DNA of 64,000 bases from positions 213,727,065 through 213,791,064 of the forward strand of contig JAHLJT010000631.1 in assembly GCA_031308135.1 (NCBI GenBank), read 5' to 3'. Shown here one piece after another: positions 56,753-64,000 of the stretch. Within the stretch, counting starts at the first letter, position 1; the number at the start of each line of letters is the position of its first letter. The notes below the pieces were generated by a model that saw nothing but the letters and a program-made list of their open reading frames with translations, was not told the origin of the DNA and did no database searches. The stretch is from Acheta domesticus (Eukaryota > Arthropoda > Insecta > Orthoptera > Gryllidae). Both the position numbers and the translations under genes were made by a program.

Positions 56753-58045
56753 CCTGGAATCTTATATTTCACACTCACAATGAATGACATGACAATTTCT
56801 GAGTCAAGAAATCGAATAGGCTATTGAGTAATTCTATGGAGAACATCTGCTGCATTTCGTGAATATTATTTGTAGCAAGTACCATTAAAATGATATTAAA
56901 ATCGATGAAATCGGCGAAAGATGCTTTAAAAATGACGAAAATGGTAAAAAATGACTTATTAGTAGAAATCAACGAAAGAAGCAAAAAGTTACGTATAAAA
57001 ATGAGTCATTTGCTTTTGTCATAACATACAATTAATGTATATACTAAAAGTATTTGTCTTAAAGCCAAGAAAAGAATAACATTTCATTAAAATCCGCCTC
57101 CTACTCATAAGCATCTTCAAACAACTAGGGATAAAAATTATACGATAACACTACAATAAATAACGATCAATTTCTATAATTATTTCATTTTCTAACACAT
57201 GAAAATCCATTGATACAAATCAATAAATATCACAGTAACAAAAAGAGCTTAAAAACCATATCGCAATATCGCAAAATCATATAGCAATAACAAAGATGGA
57301 GGAAAGAAACGAAGCGGGAGAAGAAAATCGGTTCCATTTCACTTCACTGCACCGCACTGTACGTGAACATTACCTGCTCAAAACCTTTCATCTCTAGACT
57401 ACACAGTACATTAATCGCCACTTAACTTCACTTTCACTACATTTTTTCACCCTTTTATTTAATTTCTTATAATTTTCCTAAAACCGCGCACTGAGTAAGG
57501 AAAGGACTCAAACACTACCCACTGCCGCAGACAAATGTTCCAATCTGCTATTGTTCGGTTGACAAAGGAGCATTTTCCTACGTACTTTGTTTGTACTACT
57601 GTTCTAATTTTAAGATTCGAACCGATCCAAGTCACGTGTACACCAGTGACGTACACTGTGGGCTTCTGGAGCTACCGGCGCTAGCCCGAGAAAATTACGA
57701 GAACAAAAATGTCAAGATAAATCATATTAAAAATCATTATAGGCCACATTCTTTTTCAGAGGCACACATTTTTCAAGATTCTGTATAATCTGCTCAGTTG
57801 AGATTTGTATTATATTGCTCGGTCGTGGGTGCATCAGTCCTCTTAAGAGGTGGCAACGCAGAAGAAACCACTGACACCCAGTGGCACTCACAGCGTGCGT
57901 TCGGTGCATGATTCACTCCCCCATCCTTCCGGTAAGATATGGGCCAGCCCAGGGCTCAGTGTGCCGATTTCCCGAGCGGTTACTTGACACGCTCGAAGCA
58001 GTTCGGAGGCAGTGGGCAGCCAAACGGACAGAGTAAATTAGATGT
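56753..58045. other. DNA between the 141-bp copies
   Basis: AT-rich to 57800, then balanced sequence to 58045. No gene or RNA recognised. Confidence 0.4.
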
Positions 58046-58186
58046 GCAAGAGAGAGATCAAGAGAGACAGCAAGAGAGAGATGAACAGAGCGAGAGAGAG
58101 AGACTATGTCTCTCTAGAAGACTAGAAAATCTCTGTCTTTAACTGTCTCTAAATCGGAGGAACTGACGATGGCGCTAATAGGTGTC
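58046..58186 (+). repeat. 141-bp direct duplication, copy 2
   Basis: Second copy, same orientation, 1,434 bases downstream of the first. It lies at the end of a balanced-composition block (57800-58045). Confidence 0.9.
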
Positions 58187-59340
58187 TGGAATGGCTAAAA
58201 TGGCTTCTGTGCAAGACATACACGTTTCGTGGCGAGTGTACATGAACATAATATTTTATATTAAGCGTGTTTTAAGTGTTAAAATTTCAACACATTAAGT
58301 ATGAGATAGTGTTCAAGTTACTTTTGTCAATTTGGTAAGATATTTTAAACTTGTAGTGCTACAGAAAGGCACAGACTTTTCCGTATTAGTTTTCTATTTC
58401 CTTGGGTCTGGGCTAGCTATTCGGGATTGCCATATACTCTAGCCAGCTGCCATCTATCGCCGCCCAAAGTACTTCTTTTGACATTTTCTTAATTTTTCAG
58501 TTTCCTAATGATAGAACGGAAATATTAATTTCAGAATATTAAGAAACACAAAAACCTCGCCCTAAATGCCAATTTTCTTTTAAAAATGTATATCTGTTTT
58601 TAAGAAAATGGCGTTTAAGTGCTATTAAAAATGAGTTTTCAAAAATCTTTAATTTGAAGTCATCTGAAGCACTTACACTCACAACTATAATAATGTTTAC
58701 AAATTGCTGGTAATAGGCATATTGAAGATGTTAGAGATCTTTAAAAACAATACATTTGTGTAATTCTTGAAAAAAAATCTCAAAATAAACTTTGAGTCAT
58801 ATTAAAGAGTGCAATTGGCACTCTCGGTTCGAAAAGGTTGAATAAAAAAGTTTGAGCCATTTTTGAGAAAATGGCGTTTGAGCGTTTTTGAAAATGCGAA
58901 ATATTGAGGTATTTTTCACAGAAAACGATTGAGTTCCGACAAACTTTACTTGACGTTATTTAAAGCACACGGACTTGTAAATATAATAATGTAAATAAAT
59001 CGCCACTAATGTAAATATGTATAAACGTTTGAATTTTCCAAAATGGCTTCCAACCCCCATTCAAAGTTATTGAAAAACAGAGTTAAAATTTAGAAAATGA
59101 TGCAGTATTTGTACGTCAGTTTTTCGGTGCAGTCATACTTTATTTGCGATTCCCCTGAAAACATTAGTATTTATTTCTAGAACTATGGTACTGAAGTCAC
59201 TTCTTCCTAGAATAATGTCGCAAAAGTACAATCAGATCTAATAAGTATAGATATTTACGTAACAAGTCCTTATAGACCAATGGAGGACGTGTTACATACA
59301 ATCTTTTTTTGTTATTTCTAGTTATTCTAAATAAACATTC
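58187..59340. other. AT-rich DNA with diverged tandem-like repeats
   Basis: Blocks at about 58600-58720 and 58862-58990 share the order AGAAAATGGCGTTT(A/G)AG, AAGCAC, TATAATAATGT. Old duplication or repeat family; no gene. Confidence 0.4.
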
Positions 59341-59715
59341 AAGAGAGCAAGGGTACAAAAATGAGACAAAGAGAGATAATGGGACAAATGTGACATGCGG
59401 CAAAATGGGACTAGGTGAAAAATGGGACAAGGGAACAAAATGGAACAAGGGGACAAAATGGGATAAAATGGATCAAACGGGAAGTGGGACAGCTTGGGAC
59501 AAAGGGACAACTTGGGACAACACTGGACAAGGGGATAAAATGGTACAAGGGACAAAACGGAACAATGGAGGAAATATGTGATACTGGGGATACAATGGGA
59601 CAATGGGACAAAATGGGAGAAGATAAACGTCGGGGCAAAACGGGACAAGGACACATACACAATGAGTCAAGGGGCAAACGGAAAAGTGGGTCAAGTGAGA
59701 CCAATGGGACTCGGA
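59341..59715 (+). repeat. GGGACAAAAT-type degenerate minisatellite
   Basis: About 370 bases built from GGGACAA, GGAACAA and AAAATGG units (about 9-11 bp period), e.g. AAATGGGACAAGGGAACAAA. Frames across it (Lys/Gly/Thr/Trp on plus, Pro/Ser/Phe on minus) are repeat products. Confidence 0.8.
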
Positions 59716-59720
59716 AGAGC

Positions 59721-59937
59721 TCACCAGCTGGGTGTTTCAGCTGGCCTGAAAGAATCCTTTAGTAAAATGGGCATCGGGCCGTGTTGCCCTTCTCTTCGGA
59801 GACAGTAGAGAGGGATGAAGAGTATTACTCACTGGAGGTAACTTTGGTGTCCGCAGATATGACAATGACGGCGGTGACAACGGGAATGGAAACGGCGGCA
59901 GCAATAGTCACGGCAGCAGTGGTGGCAGCGCTGACGT
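59721..59937 (+). repeat. Inverted duplication, left arm
   Basis: Inverted copy of 60748-60958 (217 versus 211 bp, a few indels and substitutions). Outer end TCACCAGCTGGGTGTTTCAG, inner end GGCAGCGCTGACGT. GAAGAG occurs just outside both outer ends (59714-59719, 60957-60962). Confidence 0.85.
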
Positions 59938-60747
59938 AGACGGCTTCGGAGTTCTTAGAGATTAGAAAGTAAATGGGAAAAATAGCTTTACGGGAGGAGG
60001 CACGTTGCAAAGAGAAGGGGGCGGTCACTGCAATATTCATTTTCCGGAAAATGAATAGGGGTGAATGGTGGGGTCTAAAGCTGTTTCAGATAAACTGCGT
60101 AAATGTTAATGAGGAAATCCATCTTTGTAAGTTAATTGTAGCTTGTGATGCTGACATAATGATCGGTATTCAGTAGGTACTAACTAAAGAAGTGTCAGAA
60201 TCCAGAATCCGTATTTCGGCCATAACAGGAAAACTAGAGGCAGAGAATTTATTTTCGTTGAATCATGTAAAATCGCGAACCTGAAATCGAAAAGCATCAA
60301 TCATGAAATGATAGGAGTTGATATAAGCACTGACAATTCTTAGACAATAGATATAATTGCATGTTAAAGACTATCAAATGGTAGTTATTCCATTCGTAAG
60401 AATATTTGCAAGTTTGCGGAATAGAACCAGTAACCGATGATTATCGGCTGGGAATTAAATCTAAACGATATTAAATTGCAAGGTGTGTTATGGAAGAACA
60501 CTATAATATATGTAAATATAATAATAAATAAACTGATTTGGGATGCGGGAGCGGCGCAAGTTGTAGACAAGCCAACATAAGAAAATTCCATATTACATTT
60601 TTTTACTTTCCCGTATACGTACGTATATACGGAGTAATATACATATTATATGGAAAGTTATGTAATGCTGCGGAAAATCAATTTTGAGATTTCAACGGAA
60701 ATATATATTTGGGGTCACCTGATACCGAAAAAGTGTGTCTTTTCACG
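59938..60747. other. Spacer between the inverted arms
   Basis: AT-rich. 60598-60740 contains TTTTACTTTCCCGTATACG and TGCTGCGGAAAATCAATTTT, a reversed relative of the repeat at 20565-20680. No gene. Confidence 0.4.
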
Positions 60748-60958
60748 ACGTCAGCGCTGCCACCACTGCTGCCTTCACTATTGCTTCCGCCGTTTCCATT
60801 CCCGTTGCCATCGCCGTCATCTTCATCGTAACCAAAGTTACCTCCAGTGAGTAATACTCTTCCTTCCTCTCCACTGTCTCCGAAGAGAATGGCAACACTG
60901 CCCGATGTCCATTTTACTAAAGGATTATTTCAGGCCAGCTGAAACACCCAGCTGGTGA
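60748..60958 (-). repeat. Inverted duplication, right arm
   Basis: See left arm. The plus strand here reads as Val/Ala/Thr/Ile codons ending VTKVTSSE-stop; the left arm's minus strand reads the same ending. Confidence 0.85.
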
Positions 60959-61370
60959 AGAGACCACTGGCCGCGATTCAAATCCACGCCGTCACGACCA
61001 CACCCGGTCTCCATAACTCACCCCTTTGGTTGGACGAAAAATAACCCAAGCGTCGGTGACACCCACTCCATCTTGCGATGACCCATCTGATTTTTCGAGA
61101 CCAAGCATACCGCTATTCCGTTGAGAACAATGAGAGCACTCGGAAATCGTAATTTTGCTGTTGTTGCAACGTCATAAACGTCACACAAGAGATCAAATGA
61201 TCGAAATTTTCTAGTTCTCTTCGATTCTGCATGTAAAATAACAGGTTTGGGATTAACCTCATCAGATACTTCGATAGGTTTTTCATCTGCTCCCTTCATA
61301 TACCTGGGAAACAGTTCCTCTTCATGGGTTGCCCGTTCCCACCTGGTGCACTATAGAATCACCAAATACC
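60959..61370. other. Mixed spacer, no gene
   Basis: A 93-aa minus frame (61018-61299) has balanced composition but no domain. Confidence 0.35.
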
Positions 61371-61592
61371 GAAGTTTCCGTCGCCATCTCCGTCGTGGTC
61401 GCCACCGTCGTAGCCGCCGTCACTCCCACCGCCGCCCCTGCTGCCCCCGCCGCTGCCGGCGTCCCTGCCGCCGCCGCCGTCACCATCTCCGCCGCTGTCA
61501 CCGCCGCCGTCACCGGAACCCTCGTCACCCCCGCCGTTGTCATCGCCGTCGCTGTCGTCATCGTCGTTATCTCCGCCGCCGTCATTGCCACA
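61371..61592 (+). repeat. GCC/GTC triplet tract coding Val/Ala/Thr
   Basis: About 220 bases of G-Y-C and A-Y-C triplets (GCCGTCACCGCCGTC style), in frame within an open reading frame of 103 codons (61329-61640). The result is a hydrophobic Val/Ala/Thr/Ile peptide. Similar short tracts lie in both arms of the nearby inverted duplication. A repeat expansion is the simpler reading; a small membrane-type peptide cannot be excluded. Confidence 0.6.
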
Positions 61593-62340
61593 CCAGAAAT
61601 TGAAGCCGTTACTTCGCCGAATGCCTATATTCTTGAATGAATAGCAAGAAGAAAACTATATTTTCTCTAAGGATTTGCAATGAATGAAATATTCAGGATA
61701 ATTTGCGTAGCACGCGTTAAATGGGAGAATTTCTGTAGTAAATTCAATGAACTGCAATGTTAAATGTAACGCGTCGCCTAAGATAAGCGACAAAAGGAAT
61801 AATTCTATCAGAAAATAGTAAGTTACGTAAAAGTGCTCAAAACATGATTAGTGCGAGACGAGGTTGTCGCCAAGGGGTAGTGATAGTGACGAAAGACGAA
61901 TGCACGAAGTACCTCTCTCACGTGTTGTTTATACTGTTTTTTAACACACCGAGTGTGAATGAAATTTCACACACGATTTACGATTTTTCTCTCACGCTTC
62001 GTAATGTTTCACACTCTATTTAGAAGTTAGAAAAAAAATGCTGTTTCGCTTACGAAAACAAGCACGAGAACCGTATTTCGCGCACGGCGTGTTAAAATAC
62101 TATTTTGCTTCCAGCACACGCCCAGTGAAACGACAGAGCGAAACAAGTAGGTACCGAAACGACAGCAGACGTCAAGAAGCGGATCAGACGCTAAACCCTG
62201 CTGTTTTGTAAAACAAAAAAATAAATAAAACAAAAACAAGAGCGATAAGGTGGAGAACGTGGAAAGGGAAGATGCTAGAGACGCCACAGTTTCGGAAGAG
62301 GAGAAGTTGCGTGTGAAGAGCAACAGGGTGGAAGGTGTCG
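61593..62340. other. AT-rich to mixed DNA, no gene
   Basis: Nothing recognised. The minus frame (to 63148) that overlaps it is driven by the repeat at 62.6-63.0 kb. Confidence 0.4.
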
Positions 62341-63140
62341 AAGCCGAACTTCGGAGTGCGGTCTGTGGGGGGGGGGGAGAACAGTAAACTGAGGCGCGGC
62401 GTGGAACTGTCGTGAGTGGGCGTGGCGGGCGGGCTCGGTGTATGTATACGCAGCGCACGTTTGTCACAATACGCCGGACGCGCGAAACAAAAAAGAAAGG
62501 GGACGAAAGAGTAATCTTACAGCGAGAGCAGGGATTTAAATATCGGAAAAGTGCGCGCTCTGAATTACAAGAGGGCGAGGGAGAGCGCGAAGCGTGCGCG
62601 GGGCGCTGGATAGATCTCGGTACGGAACCGGCGGGCGGGGTCAGAGCGGTGGCGAGGGCGGGAGCGAGGGGCGAGGGCGAGGGCAAGGGGAGGATGAGGG
62701 TGAGGGTGGAAGCGGGAGCGGGAGCGGGAACGAGGGCTGGAGCGGGGGCGAGGGCTGGAGCGGGGGCGAGGGCTGGAGCGGGGGCGAGGGCTGGAGCGGG
62801 GGCGAGGGCTGGAACGGGGAAGAGCGGTCGCGGGGGAGAGGGCGAGGGCAAGGGGGCGACGGCGAGGGCAAGGGCGGGGCGAGGGCGATGGCGAGGGCAA
62901 GGTCGAGGTCGAGGTCGAGGGCGAGGGCGAGGACGAGGGCGAGGGCGAGGGCGAGGGCGAGGGCGAGGGCGAGGGCAAGGGCGAGAGCGAGAGCCAGAAC
63001 GAGAGCGAGAGCGAAGCAGTGAACGGCAGGCAGGAGCAAAGGCATGGGCGGGGCTGATGAGGGTGAGGTAGTGGGTGAGGAAATAGTAGGGGGTGACGAG
63101 CAGGCGGGCCACAGCGGGGTGGCTGAGAGGCGCCGGAAAA
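62341..63140. repeat. GC-rich island with (GAGGGC)n and 18-bp tandem repeat
   Basis: A G-run at 62370-62379. 62732-62821 is five tandem 18-bp units GAGGGCTGGAGCGGGGGC (the last degenerate). 62833-63010 is GAGGGC/GAGGTC hexamers. The plus strand is G-rich throughout and rich in potential G-quadruplex tracts. Frames of 373 aa (minus) and 219 aa (plus) are Pro/Arg or Gly/Arg/Ala repeat translations, not genes. Confidence 0.8.
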
Positions 63141-64000
63141 ACACTCAAGTGCTCTCGGCGTCGCCTGCTCCTCCTCCTCCTCGTGTTGTTATTCCAGAAG
63201 ATTCTTGCTGCACAAATAAACCTTCGTGAAAACAGAACGCTCCCGACTCCTTGTACGGACGTATCAGAAATTCATACTGTTCGCTTGCCGCTCGATAGCA
63301 CCTCTCTCCACTGTAGTTGAAGGCGCGACGGAATGGGTAGGGGGAGAGAAGGGTGTGTTTGTTGTCAGAGGCAGGTGGAGGAATGTAGAAGCAGTGACAT
63401 TTGGGAATTTCTGGCAGAATTCTGGAGAAGGTACAAGAACACACGTGGAATATATGGCACACAAAACACTGGATGAGCTTTGGCAGAGTAAATGATAATT
63501 ACATATCTTCGCAGGCGAGATAAAAATTTTAATTGTTTATACACAGGAAATGTTGAAGCAAGCAATAAAAAGGGAGCTCAAAAGCATGTCCCATTCGATA
63601 AAGTCGGCCAATGTGCGAGATGGAAAACATGAATAGGGTACATGGATAAGATGGGAAGGAATATGTACGTACATATGATTTAAGAAGTGGATGAAATAAA
63701 GGCAAGTCATGTAAATTACTGAGAAAGTGAAGTTATGAGACTAGTAGTTGTATCTTAACAGTCTTTAGGGAACGAGAAAAAGAGCACAATAGAGGAAATT
63801 ATATTTGAAAATGATGTGTGTTGATTAATAAAAGGAAATAAGATGACTTAAGAGAATAGGCATTGATCTGGAAAACACACTCAACTTCAAGATTATCAAT
63901 ATATTCTCTTTAACCTGCACTAAACCAATTAATTAACACAATTACTTTTAGATGTTGAAGATAGTTGTATTTTTATATTTGTTGAAGATAGCATCAATAA
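63141..64000. other. Mixed then AT-rich DNA, no gene
   Basis: Overlapping frames at 63145-63565 on both strands lack domains. The last 450 bases are AT-rich background. Confidence 0.4.

Noticed and set aside
46847..58186. 74-bp and 141-bp direct repeat pairs as LTRs of one element type (spacings 1430 and 1434 bp)
   Set aside because: The repeats share no sequence, lack TG...CA ends and target duplications, and the interiors are unrelated; the similar spacing looks coincidental.
62027..63148. 373-aa minus frame
   Set aside because: Its core is a Pro-Arg/Pro-Ala translation of (GAGGGC)n; the flanking part has no domain.
1..64000. CRISPR arrays, rRNA operons, bacterial operons or viral insertions
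   Set aside because: No regularly spaced identical repeats with unique spacers, no rRNA sequence, no prokaryotic gene layout and no recognisable viral protein.

Overview
This window looks like a piece of a large, transposon-rich animal genome, most likely an arthropod and probably an insect. The background is AT-rich and gene-poor, broken by GC-rich, CpG-rich islands, long TAA/TTA microsatellites and many transposon families. I see no bacterial gene organisation, Shine-Dalgarno spacing, rRNA or convincing tRNA gene. I found no host protein-coding gene I could defend. Most long open frames in the GC-rich islands (Pro/Arg/Ala or Gly/Arg/Val polypeptides on both strands at once) come from base composition. 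Family names below come from recognising motifs by eye; no database search was run.

The clearest gene is the single ORF of a non-LTR retrotransposon on the minus strand at 42.1-46.3 kb. Its parts, in order, are a Myb-like N-terminus, a reverse transcriptase with an F-Y-M-D-D active site, a C-x2-C-x8-H-x4-C knuckle, and a PD-(D/E)xK restriction-like endonuclease. This is the layout of the R2/R4/Dong group. Copy B is complete and has an uninterrupted ORF. Copy A (34.1-38.5 kb, plus strand) is 5'-truncated and decayed. Copy C (41.6-42.1 kb, minus) is a short 3' fragment. Each copy lies between (TAA)n tracts and ends at the same 3' terminus, so the family appears to insert into TAA microsatellites. 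A fourth relic from a different lineage (46.3-46.84 kb) sits in the same microsatellite setting.

Layout. 0-14 kb: AT-rich DNA with a Helitron-like 3' end (526-555), a TIR element with perfect 29-bp ends (6517-6996), and GC islands at 3.6, 5.4-6.1, 8.7-9.0, 10.2-10.5 and 12.2-13.5 kb. 14-19 kb: an internally deleted hAT element keeping part of a BED-type zinc finger, two related Helitron-like repeats, another TIR element, a TAA tract, a foldback and a possible Crypton-like relic. 19-28 kb: AT-rich DNA with islands at 19.3-19.8, 24.3-24.6 and 26.6-28.05 kb. 28.06-32.30 kb: a decayed P-element-like transposon with a THAP-domain fragment and a transposase-core fragment. 32.4-34 kb: a GC-moderate stretch with a cluster of CACGTG E-boxes and an internal tandem duplication. 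34-47 kb: the retrotransposon nest. In copy A it carries a solo LTR and a second small insertion, both with 5-bp target duplications. 47-64 kb: more GC islands, two separate direct duplications (74 bp and 141 bp), a GGGACAA minisatellite, a 0.2-kb inverted duplication, three Val/Ala/Thr-coding triplet tracts and an 18-bp G-rich tandem repeat.

The elements do not work together as a pathway. They record a sequence of insertions: TAA tracts first, then RLE retrotransposons into the tracts, then LTR and small insertions into the older retrotransposon copy. Only copy B looks capable of encoding a full protein.
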